From Lingula anatina (Eukaryota > Brachiopoda > Lingulata > Lingulida > Lingulidae): a DNA stretch of 64,000 nucleotides. The stretch is from NCBI RefSeq assembly GCF_001039355.2, contig NW_019776077.1:52183-116182 (forward strand), given 5' to 3'. The translations under genes were made by a program, and so were the position numbers. Of this stretch, positions 34,201 through 64,000 are shown one piece after another. The notes beneath the pieces are model-generated. The model was not told the DNA's origin. It saw nothing but the letters and a program-made list of their open reading frames with translations, and did no database searches. The stretch's first letter is position 1. Every line of letters starts with the position of its first letter.

Positions 34201-37165
34201 AGAGACACATTGCCAGTTTGGAAAGCGATTGTATCATCTCTGGTTTCCATTTAATGCTCTGGTGGTAAAACATGAAACCTGTCATTAAGTAAATTTGTAA
34301 AATGACAGAAAGCACGGCCATACCTTATGGCTTTCTTCAAAGGGATTCAAATGACACTATTCACTATATTCATCATTTAAACAATATCCCCATTTTTACA
34401 TTGTCATTATATATTTCATTCAATTATATATTAGTTTTTATTAAAATAGAAGCAAAATAAAGTCATTAATTAAATAACAAAGAGATCTAATAAAACATTT
34501 TTAACATGTCATGTTAGGCAAGTCCACTTTGTTTGTCATTCAAATAGGTGCTGATTAAATTAGTATAATATAATTTTATTGTCATGTTTTATCCATCATT
34601 AAATGGCAATTTGAAATGAATTTCAATTTAATGACTAATAAATCATGATATGTTAGGTATAGGTAAGAAACAAAATGTTTAAAGGAAATGTAACCAAACT
34701 ATGAATTAAAACAGTCCTAACATTAACAGGAATTTACATTGTGAGTTATAATCAAGGATGTATTTGTAAGTCATACTTGTAATGTTTAGTACCAGTATGC
34801 ATATTAATAAAAGACAGATATTTGTGTATTGCTCTTCATGGACTTGGAAACTTCTGCAAAACAACATGAAGTTTCTAAGTTAATGAACAGAACAGATTTT
34901 TAAGAATACCCACTCATTCATTGTTTTATATGTATACACGGGAAGATACAGCAATAAGAAGATAAGAATCTGATGAATTTGGCCACCTTCAAGACTCTTA
35001 TCCAATTCATCACCCATAGAACAATAACACCTACAGTGTCAATGCCATACTGGTACCAGTAGTTTACATGATGCAGCCATGGGTACTGTAGCATAATGGC
35101 ACATCTGCATATTTGAAGCAGCCATAAATATGTAAAGTATGAATGGAACTCCATTGCCCATTAAATCTGATTATACACATGATACCGCATAGGGTCATAA
35201 AAGATAATTTTTATCATGGTTGTAATTTTGGCATATATCACTAGAAGTAAGATCAAGAATTGATAGCTATAAAATCTGATATGGATATTTGAATTATACC
35301 ATGCCATTGCTAAGTTTGGCATCTGGGAATATAAATTGATATTAAATCTAAATTTCATCTTACCACAGTTGTTTTTAGATGAGAATGCATATTTTGTTAG
35401 AATAAGCATTTTTTTCAGAAAATAAAAATAAATTAATAAAGGGTCCACATTGTCTTTACCTTATTATTAAAAAGAATTAAATATCCCCCATGTCTTTACC
35501 TTATTATTATTAAGATATAATACAGTCAGATTGGTCAAGGTGGGCATCATGGAAATATCCTCTATCTCATTCATGCCCAGGTTCAACTCAGTCAGGTTGT
35601 AGCTTCTTTCAAGGCCATCCAAACGCTTGATAAAGTTGTGAGAAAGATTCAGTGTCTGTAGATGAGATAGCACCTCTATGGATTCAAATCTAAAAAAAAA
35701 AAGAATTAATGAAAAAAATTATGTACGATAGAAGTATAAGTATTTACTGATACAGTGTTTGGCAGCTTTAGTGATTATTGAGTGTGTGTCATTCTCTGAC
35801 AAGATTTGTGTTCTGTAAACAAAACTTTCCAGGGGTAAAGTATGCTTTTATGAGATTTGTAAAGAAGCCCATTCTGACATGTTTTTGTCCATACATGATG
35901 AAAGTAGATTTAACAGATTCTAAATGTGTTTCTCCTCTAACACAATTGCTGACTACCAAACTTTTCTACATGTATCTCATTTTTTCAAAAATAGTAAGCA
36001 CAAATTTAGCTTGTTCTGATTACTGAGAGAGTTTTGATTAGAATTCTTTTTAACCAGGTTAATAACTTGTATTGAAAAAGTTCAATCATAATAAAACAAA
36101 AGTATGTACAAATGTATGTTTGAATGTACGAATACCTCTGAATCCTATTTAGTGATGCATCCAATACTCGCAGGTGTTTCAGTGGGTATAATGCTTCATA
36201 ATCAAGATTTTGCAGCTCATTCAAAGAAAAATCTGCCTTGAGGATTCTGGAGGGTTGCTCAGTGATAGTAGCTATCCTTGGAAGTGGTTTGCTGAAGGAA
36301 TGGTATGTTTACACTTACATATATAATAAAAATGATTTAAGTCTAAGTCTAACAATGAAGTCAAACTCCATCTGCAGGACATGACCCAGGCCATAAATAT
36401 TGATTTTTGTATAGTCACAAAGTTTAGTGTTATACAGATTGTCTATCCATGGCCATATATAACCAAATCCTTAAAATTGTTATTTTTTCAAGATTAATCA
36501 AAATGTGATATGACAAAATATTGGGCAAGTCCATACAAATAGAAGTGAAAATCCATCAGATGGGTAAAACCTTGGTCCTACATCTAAAGTGGGTTAATTC
36601 AGTATAAATTACCAATTAAATCACCAAAACCTTGATATTTTCCTCCATGATTCACCTGTAAAGTTGATTGCAGTGGTTGGAGAATTGACTTGTGTTAATT
36701 GGTTCTCAAAATAAATAAAAAAAAAAAATGAAAAGGATGTCTTGTAGGTAGATAGATTGAATTGATTTATTGTTCATGAAAAAAACATGCAATTAAGTAA
36801 TTGACTGCAATTTTCAACTTCAACATTTTTTTTCACAAAAATAAAGAAATACACCTACAATGCACCTTTTCCTTCCCATGTTGTGAGCCATTTTATATAT
36901 ATAAATGCATGTATCTTTCATTTCTTATTTAAATTTCTGCCTGATTGGTTAAATCTGACACATTTCCCCTGTAACCGATAGTGTATGTATTCAACTATTT
37001 ATACCTCTCATCTCCCCAATTAAATCCCCACTTGATCCGCTGTATCTGGCACATGCGTAGGTCAAGCTGGTAGTAATGCCCCCTTCCAACATCCCACTCT
37101 GAGGGGACTATGGGGAGAGTAGACAGCTTCTTATCAACAAACTCTTTACTGATAGTGGAAGACAT
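21978..37165 (-). CDS. SDS22-like leucine-rich-repeat protein with coiled coil, 3' end not seen
   Basis: Probable intracellular LRR scaffold; I cannot name the family. Minus-strand exons in order: 37165-37005 (ATG 37165-37163), 36291-36136, 35689-35500, 24619-24551, 24041-23910, 22980-22876, 22605-22478, 22043-21978; 1,007 nt, all phases consistent. There is no signal peptide. The N-terminus reads MSSTISKEFVDKKLSTLP. LRRs of the LxxLxLSxNxIxxLDGL type follow (HLQTLNLSHNFIKRLDGL, LTVLYLNNNKLKSLDGV), capped by GNPIERENLYQAAILDA. A helical, charged region (AFHDQIKAKRQQMEENVSF) predicts a coiled coil. The LRR frame runs straight across a 10.9-kb intron that contains the TLR gene. The last exon either splices on (TTAGG/GTAAGT) or reads at once into TAA. 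No later exon was found before the 'n' at 21297. Confidence 0.8.
22221..22290. repeat. (ATT)n microsatellite
   Basis: About 23 uninterrupted ATT units in an intron of the LRR gene. Confidence 0.95.
23625..23843. mobile_element. Small inverted-repeat element with TTA flanks, PIF/Harbinger-like
   Basis: 219 bases with imperfect terminal inverted repeats. The left end starts GGCTCTATTCCCATAGATTT; the right end finishes TCTATGGAAATGGGGTG. It is bordered by TTA at 23622-23624 and 23844-23846. A three-base TTA/TAA target duplication is typical of PIF/Harbinger elements, so a non-autonomous copy is inferred. The centre includes the palindrome CCCCGCGGGG (23662-23671). It has no coding capacity and lies in an LRR-gene intron. 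Confidence 0.55.
24096..24152. repeat. 29-bp tandem duplication
   Basis: Two adjacent copies of a unit beginning ATTTGTATCAGAACTACC, essentially identical, in an LRR-gene intron close to the exon at 24041. Confidence 0.8.
25262..25296. repeat. Perfect hairpin, 'CAAGGAGTTA' family member 3
   Basis: Two perfect 16-base arms (TATCAAGGAGTTATAA and its complement) around the loop CTG. It has the same size and loop as member 1 at 11292, but with paired base changes in both arms. Confidence 0.85.
26245..26274. repeat. Perfect 14-bp palindrome with BamHI cores
   Basis: Arms CTAGGATCCAAGAT and ATCTTGGATCCTAG around the centre CC, in the large LRR-gene intron. No function can be assigned. Confidence 0.7.
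27872..27965. mobile_element. Fold-back repeat with 34-bp arms
   Basis: Arms 27872-27905 and 27932-27965 are inverted with one mismatch in 34, separated by 26 bases. The left arm begins ACATGAATAATGTGGAG. It is probably a small non-autonomous element or a recent inverted duplication; it is not coding. Confidence 0.6.
29543..29566 (+). promoter_or_regulatory. Candidate core promoter of the TLR gene (CCAAT and TATA)
   Basis: CCAAT at 29543-29547 and TATATAAA at 29559-29566 lie about 500 bases upstream of the TLR start codon. The sequence between them and the ATG shows no required splice site. A start near 29595 would leave a leader of about 475 bases. Motif evidence only. Confidence 0.35.
30071..34045 (+). 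CDS. Toll-like receptor, multiple-cysteine-cluster type, long acidic tail
   Basis: Type I membrane receptor of innate immunity or development. The uninterrupted frame of 1,324 codons starts at ATG 30071 (context CACCATGA), which opens a signal peptide (MKTLWTWISLLP...); 30017 is only a TTG. The layout is as follows. An LRR N-cap (CPKECQCVD) comes first, then an LRR array, a middle cysteine cluster around residues 538-620 (LDCSKCES, SCFSSCNCYW), further LRRs, and a C-cap (NPIKCDCSQRWIKDWM). One membrane helix lies near residues 773-800. A TIR domain spans roughly 826-965, with YDAYIAYC (box 1), RDRDSEAGQPI (BB loop) and DFWDKM (box 3). Two cysteine clusters are typical of protostome Toll receptors. 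About 360 residues after the TIR form an Asp/Ser/Asn-rich tail, much longer than usual. The gene lies within an LRR-gene intron on the opposite strand. Confidence 0.95.
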   Translation: MKTLWTWISLLPTIIIITIVLNSAGTTESALLCPKECQCVDTSISCAYFNVFPGVLLMSEDAASAVTSLEVTCDTSVRYLLNLTSSEFAKFTKLESLRIKTQGLCALNDVGNNLFVTMTNLIFLEIKANDTSQVQTKFHPSTFAGLTALEKMRFILPRFQYRYIPPFMKDPTTFPFWPWGDVEFPKLHTLELAVNTGHGDQELCNNLFKPFTRVKQVVLRLPEMNLKLGCLENIQNLTIWNADNYLVTVVNFYLNSIPSKDFSSLTISKVWRWQFGGTSYQPKHLLKRLRLHIGDFIRMPEYVKRMKTLTHLEFTQQSYEDMTHHDFLSLTNLEYLDLSYNSVRINKRPNMKPIFDQNKTALEYIDLSYNYLGGLDENLLKSPPSLKYVNLSHNLINTADLGVLQGSPIKELNLAFNNIDTLTISGTINLNTLTILNLKRNRVQALPVNLFRSAPNIRYLNLANNIFQTVPVNITMLESLEYLNLRDNPLTTFDSHNLVQLSIVSLQKLHLPLKNVHFLKYLSGEESKTLEIYLHGDNLDCSKCESVMATYAIFKFGYLKTQNVYCRNISSSSPAAGRDILAAGFDTKELGCINYQSCFSSCNCYWHQMKGQVFRVANCSDSFLTSLPRNFPNDTTVLEVQRNQLERFPNIALPNLWILSLKDNSITEIKNESLQHVPNLRYLSLEGNGITHIPEGFFNHTPHMITANLTGNPIKCDCSQRWIKDWMLQQEKNDRTIFVEAFCSNSSGTAINIKDFDFEEACVPQALKYIKTFDYVTLLVVLVLLIIVAILILLIYICRKELQVWIINRGWWKANVLTNSAQRTYKYDAYIAYCDNNYSIIRDHFIPRLEQKHGYRLFIRDRDSEAGQPIAENVANAISKSYCTIALLSNSAMESEWFPVEFELTHSLSVEDKSRRLVIVKVGHLSKEALKTQKSIQLYLTTKTYLSWTDPDFWDKMHKILPDKPHPVFMGNEAYTEDTPDNGVHRENDYVQREGPYVAANVDITVDDDFTDDDDVHSDHSFDTYCSGDNIPGHAVVNDNYYVSDNDQAHGNNYDHDAESDKSSTAADVENNLFNAETETTDVSVNNLDKAYDTHVHADAQPQNVTTELEPATDILSNSDSDNTKYDNDKDPQTLQDDRKSMNDSPSGSEKSDSQEESETPESSLTGSPVVEKDSLGVGTPSGKLSDKESDRYSSLSSLSLSLDLDESFSQLQVGNNLDNSGDVNGINSNGNTQIDNSTHLTLNGLSSANYQDKDNGNDIREQTDMTHGKMEQEMTNSTRHLTNNIITKPVAAPRSLNGNVSPIRTEDNSVSLGVDYREDAIEV
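34456..34461 (+). terminator. Candidate polyadenylation signal of the TLR gene
   Basis: AATAAA about 410 bases after the TLR stop; a second one lies at 34806-34811. Either could serve. Confidence 0.4.
35450..35517 (-). repeat. Short duplication of a splice-donor region
   Basis: The end of LRR exon 3 and its donor (AATAATAAG/GTAAAGACA on the minus strand) are repeated 40 bases downstream, giving a second donor at 35459. Using the second site would add 40 nt and run into a stop codon, so the upstream donor (35499) is taken as real. Confidence 0.6.
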
Positions 37166-37747
37166 GTTGAGTTGCTGCAGTATTGTTCCAGTTAGACTTA
37201 CATGTACTATGTTGAATCCGATTTACACCACGAACACTATAAATAAATGAGAAGATTTAATAAATTTCTAAACTCATGTCTTGCATGGAAATGATACATA
37301 TAAATCAATGACTATATATATATATATATATTCATCGTGTTCTTTGCAATCAAACACACTAACTATATGTCTTCAATGAAGTTAAAACATGGATTGTTTA
37401 CATGTTGCCATGTCTGAAATTTCTTAGTAGGGCAAACCATTTGAAATTTCAAACCGATCATTAGGGTTATTCTTTTTAAATTGGCAATGCACAGTAAATC
37501 AACACAAATCCAGTGTTAAAAGATACATATTGCAAAATTCTGAAATAACTTCTATTGCAGATACACTAAATGCCAAGAATTTTGCCAAAAAGTACCCATC
37601 ATCTTGTCTCCATCAAGCAGTGCGCCATATTGGATGTTATTACAATACTCGCAAATTATTGGACGATCAGTCGCACCTTCCACTTCGCGGAATACGGCGC
37701 GAGCCAACCAGTGCAATGGCGGACGTCCATTGATCTAGTTTTCTCTC

Positions 37748-37753
37748 CACGTG
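37748..37753. promoter_or_regulatory. CACGTG E-box, CAD upstream region
   Basis: Perfect E-box 228 bases before the CAD start codon. In mammals CAD is a known Myc target through a CACGTG site close to its transcription start; conservation of that control here is inferred. Confidence 0.5.
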
Positions 37754-37936
37754 TGAAAAATATTTTCGCCGACTGCTGCGGAACAAAGCCTCCGATTTCT
37801 AAGAGAATTTACAGACAGGTTCAGGAAGATTCAGAGAAGCAATAGGATCATTTTCGGATAGATCTGTAGTCGTCGTACAAAATACTCAGAGTTTTATTTG
37901 TCGCACGTTTTCTTAGCGAAAATCTTTGCAAAACAA

Positions 37937-37942
37937 CACGTG
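37937..37942. promoter_or_regulatory. CACGTG E-box within a palindrome, CAD leader
   Basis: Second E-box, 39 bases before the CAD ATG and so probably in the 5' UTR, set within the near-palindrome ACAACACGTGGTGTT. Confidence 0.5.
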
Positions 37943-37980
37943 GTGTTCTAAAGGTTTTTTGGTGCAAACTGCGGCTTACA

Positions 37981-60736
<22,756 letters not shown>

Positions 60737-63245
60737 AGATGCTGCTATAGCAAACTTCTATGGAAACGGGAGTCTGAATGAATATAGTTCTATTGACATG
60801 TTTTTTTTTTTTTTTTTCATTTAATTGTCTCACAAAAAATTTGCCAATGTTAAGATTTGTTGATTATGAGCTTTTGCTGCTTCATTAGATGTTTATCCAT
60901 GAGGAAATTGCGTCTCTTGCGACACAGTTTATGTGTAGCACAATCAGTATTTGTTGCTTTCTCAAAGATTTCTGATAGGCGCCAGTCAAATTGTAGTGAG
61001 TGAAGTATATTTAAAGGTCACACAGCACCTGTTTGCGATGATAGAAAATATATTTTTGTCAGAAGCTGAAATTTGATCTATTTTATTTAAAAACGAGATG
61101 ATTAAATCTTTCAAAGCCAAACTGCATACTATGCCAGACAGGCTTAAAAATAATAACATGGATAATGGAAACAGTTACCCCCAGATGAAATGAATATTTG
61201 AAGGACTGATGTTGCAAAGAACCTCTCAAAACACAGTAATATTAAGTATCAGTTACATATTTGTTTATTTTTAAAGTAGAGTGTGGACAATAGGTCTTTG
61301 ATTTAGTATTGTGGAGTTTGCATTTCAATTGTGAAAAAAAAATTTAAAAGAGATTCAGTTAAAGATTTTCTTGATTTCATTTCTCATGCCCATGTTGTTG
61401 CAAATGTTTATTACTATGTAATGGTGGGTATTTGAAGATTTCAAGAGAAAACTCTGAAATTGTAACCAATATCAAAATGAAACTTACGAAAAATTTTAAT
61501 GACTAATAAGCAAAAATTTAAGACCAGTGCATAATAAAAGAAAACAATAACGACAAACAAAATACATTCATTCTTTAAAATCTGTGGTATGGTTATCTTG
61601 ATAAAAGCAATATTATTAATTAACAAAAAATATTGGAGCCTCAAGATCTCCAAGGGTTTGCTGGTCTTTTATCTACGCTGTGCGTAGCTCTAAAATTATG
61701 ACAATTAGTTTGTAGTTCTACTCTAGCTGACAATAGCTTGGAAAATGTCATTGATTCTTTATAAATATTATCCTAAGTTTTGTTTTGTTTACTGAATGTT
61801 TCTCAAGTATTGATCTTTAAAGAGAGATATTTACCTTGTCAACAATGTTCAGTTGTTATTGATTTGACAAGGAGATGTGACATTTAAAAAATCTTCTGAT
61901 TGTTCAATTTTATAGAAAGATATATTAATTAATAAAGAATAGGAATCTCAATTCAAACTATTTTTGAAATAAAAGAGAATTAAGGTTGTAAAGAACCCTA
62001 AAGTAAAATTATTGTTCAAATCAATATAAGATGAAGGAAAAGGGGGCCATGCCTTCCCAATTCTAAAGGGTTTTTACAACTTTAACAATATTACAAGAGT
62101 GGTCAATTTTTCTGTAATGAGTTTGGTTAAATATTTTATAGTTAAGTCATAACTTTTGCCAGTTCAGATTACACAAAGATGACTTTAATTTACTTATAAT
62201 TTTTATTTTCATAGGTGTAGTATTGATGTTATCTTTATAAAAATGTTCATTTACAAAGGGTTTGTTGCCCGTTTACATTCACTGTGCATAATACTGAAGT
62301 TACAATTATATAGTTCTAGCCCAGCTAGAAGGAAAGGAATTTTTGGGTTAAAACTCAACAAATTTGAGTGTTTTGTTTTTATTTTGTATTTCTCACAGAG
62401 TGACCTTTACAGAAAAATGTTTATCTTTTCAACAGAGTTGTTTATTTTAGGTTGTAGTTTTTTTCCACTGGAAAACTTTGACGTTAAAAACAATAGATAT
62501 AAAAGTGATATGAATAAAAGATAATTTAAGAATCTCCATTTTGTTATATTTTGTTAAAATCTGAAACAATATAATAGAGAAGGATCTTTAAGGAACACAT
62601 TTTACATTTGAAAATGTGCACTAGGATAAAAAATCTTAGATCCTTGGTATTCAGTTATTTTTTCTATTGTCTTCCATAAAATAGATAAAACGTAAAAATG
62701 AATGAATAAAAATATTTTTCTCCTTTAAAAGAAATGAACAAATAATTAATTATCCATTCATTTCAAACGTATACGAACGAATGAAAAATATTAATTTATT
62801 TCAGTTTAACCAATTTTATGTTGAATGGAATGCATGAAAGCACAAAACGGACAAAACTCCGATCGAGAAGAAACACCGAACGAATAGTTCACGAATGGAA
62901 TAAATGAGACTCTATAATTTCGATGAAATACGTCAGGTGTCAGCAAAAGTCAAGACAAGCTTAAATGTAGGTAGGTCGTGTTTCCGTTGACCTGTGATAT
63001 GTTATCCCTTTTGCCAAATAGCTAAAGTATAACTTCTGTGCATCAAACAGGAAACAATTGGATGCTTAGATAAATAGCTGCAGCGAACAATTAAATAAGT
63101 TACAACTTTTGGTCTTTGTTTATAACGTTAGTATGATCACTCGATCTTAACGCGTTCTGGAACACCTGCAACAATGCCAAATTAATATGACAGCGAATCC
63201 CGGCTCAATAAAGGGAACCGGAGAAGATCAGCATTGGTCAGAATT
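60737..63245. other. CAD 3' flank, no further gene recognised
   Basis: AT-rich. AATAAA hexamers at 61533-61538 and 61931-61936 are candidates for CAD polyadenylation, but none is compelling. Open frames at 61441-61653 (-) and 62243-62524 (+) show no domain or splice support. From about 62860 CG dinucleotides increase toward the next promoter. Confidence 0.55.
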
Positions 63246-63248
63246 GTG

Positions 63249-63261
63249 CCGGAAGTGACGT
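63249..63261 (+). promoter_or_regulatory. ETS plus CRE-type composite promoter motif
   Basis: CCGGAAGTGACGT joins an ETS site (CCGGAAGT) and a CRE half-site (TGACGT), a combination common in housekeeping promoters. It is 99 bases before a likely start codon, in a CG-richer patch. Confidence 0.5.
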
Positions 63262-63359
63262 GCAGTGGTGTTAGAAACGAAGCTGAGTGGTCATTTTAAC
63301 ATAGAAGTGAACGGCAGTGAAGACGGGTTGTCGGAGGAAAAAGAAGTTTTCTAAACAAC

Positions 63360-63362
63360 ATG
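63360..63362 (+). CDS. Probable first coding exon of the next gene (start codon only)
   Basis: ATG at 63360-63362 is followed directly by GTAAGA, so the first exon would carry a leader from about 63280 and only the initiator codon before its donor. The next exon lies beyond the window, and the product cannot be named. Genes with this arrangement are often highly expressed small proteins, but that is only suggestive. Confidence 0.4.
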
Positions 63363-64000
63363 GTAAGATAACTCTCTTTTTTTACGCATTTTGGGCAGAG
63401 AAAACTTGTAGAAATAATAAATGCATGATATGAAAACGTGACACGGAACTTGAAGGTGCAAAATCGTGCTTTATTTGCGGTCAACTTGTTTAGAAATAAA
63501 TGCTGCGTCGACCGCCAGCGCGACAAAAAGCGTAAAGGGGAAATAATTCCTGGGAGTCTATAAATCGTTGTCATGTGGAAATTTGGCATTAATATAATCC
63601 GATATGTCCATATCTAAGTATTTTTGGGTGTTTTATGGTATGGGCTGCAATTACAACGATGTTTTAGAGGTCTTGAAGGACCTTGTGAAAACCAGGAAGT
63701 AGTTCGTAACTAACAAGTGAAATGTACCGATCTCCGACTGCTGTGCACAGCTGTATCTTTTTTTCAATATATTGACGAATTTTTAGATCTTTATATGTCC
63801 ATCTGGCATGAAATTCCACACACATGATCACACTGATATACCTTTTACACTGGGGAAGGCGCTAATCAGTGACAAATGCCAAGACAAAGGTGACATTCTG
63901 ACAGCCTCTTATCTGAGTTAAAAATCACTGACAAAAGAGACTGGCAATCAATTTCCTCAGGCTGGCAATCATTAGCCTATAGAAATTGGTCATGTTACAT
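63363..64000 (+). other. Presumed first intron of the next gene
   Basis: No coding exon or repeat was recognised to the end of the window; CG content stays moderate until about 63550. Confidence 0.35.

Larger units (their letters stand above)
24620..35499 (-). other. 10.9-kb intron of the LRR gene hosting the TLR gene
   Basis: The flanking exons share one LRR frame (phase 0 on both sides). Apart from the TLR gene at 30071-34045 it contains AT-rich sequence, three fold-back repeats (25262, 26245, 27872) and no other gene I can recognise. 34046-35499 is the TLR 3' flank; 24620-29540 holds only short spurious reading frames. Confidence 0.75.
37166..37980. promoter_or_regulatory. Head-to-head promoter region of the LRR gene and CAD
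   Basis: The 815 bases between the two start codons are the only space for both promoters. From about 37660 to 37980 CG dinucleotides are more frequent than in the introns. CACGTG E-boxes lie at 37748-37753 and 37937-37942. ATGGCGG, a YY1-like core, occurs at 37716-37722 and again at the CAD start codon. A possible acceptor (minus strand, near 37238) suggests that the LRR leader may begin upstream in the same region. No TATA box is evident near CAD. The short open frames here are not genes. Confidence 0.55.

Noticed and set aside
37530-37845. Short open frames just upstream of CAD
   Set aside because: They overlap the CG-rich promoter and leader, have no domain and cannot splice in phase to CAD.
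62243-62524. 93-codon plus-strand frame downstream of CAD
   Set aside because: AT-rich, low-complexity translation rich in Phe/Leu/Lys, no domain, probably CAD 3' flank.

Overview
This is an AT-rich, intron-dense metazoan nuclear segment. Introns are mostly 150-1,000 bp with GT-AG borders. The gene types (EMI plus four FAS1 matrix protein, TRIM-NHL protein, intron-poor Toll-like receptor with two cysteine-rich LRR clusters) and the base composition fit a lophotrochozoan invertebrate, probably a mollusc and perhaps a bivalve. The species call is an inference. Three isolated 'n' bases (13559, 17661, 21297) look like contig-join markers in a draft assembly.

Layout: (1) 1-3317 +, the 3' seven exons of an ethanolamine kinase gene. 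(2) 6696-16925 +, a secreted TGFBI/periostin-type protein (signal peptide, EMI, four FAS1 domains) in 14 coherent exons, interrupted by a near-perfect 1.19-kb repeat of three exons that would break the frame and looks like two unmerged alleles. (3) 17959-19936 +, a one-exon TRIM-NHL gene with a frameshift between its two B-boxes, lying between two 'n' joins. (4) 37165-21978 -, a gene for an SDS22-like leucine-rich-repeat protein with a C-terminal coiled coil; its 3' end is not seen. One of its introns, 10.9 kb long, holds on the opposite strand (5) 30071-34045 +, a complete Toll-like receptor with an unusually long acidic C-terminal tail. (6) 37981-60736 +, a complete CAD gene (glutamine amidotransferase, carbamoyl-phosphate synthetase, dihydroorotase, aspartate transcarbamylase), reconstructed as 46 exons summing to 6,975 nt (2,324 codons plus stop) with every splice phase consistent. 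It is head-to-head with gene 4 across about 0.8 kb that carries two CACGTG E-boxes. (7) About 63250-63362 +, a promoter and probable first exon of a further gene, with an ETS/CRE motif and an ATG directly at a splice donor.

The genes are not an operon and have no single shared function. CAD performs the first three steps of pyrimidine synthesis and ethanolamine kinase starts the CDP-ethanolamine route. The fasciclin protein is extracellular matrix, and the TLR (perhaps also the TRIM protein) belongs to innate immunity. Non-coding space is rich in fold-back DNA: a three-member 'CAAGGAGTTA' hairpin family whose arms change in a paired way, a TCCTATAGGA cruciform, a 45-bp perfect inverted repeat with a third arm, two terminal-inverted-repeat elements, a 159-bp tandem repeat that stays open in one frame, and a degenerate tandem array inside CAD introns. 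I found no tRNA, rRNA or CRISPR array. Coordinates of exons come from reading frames and splice motifs by eye; no alignment or RNA evidence was available.
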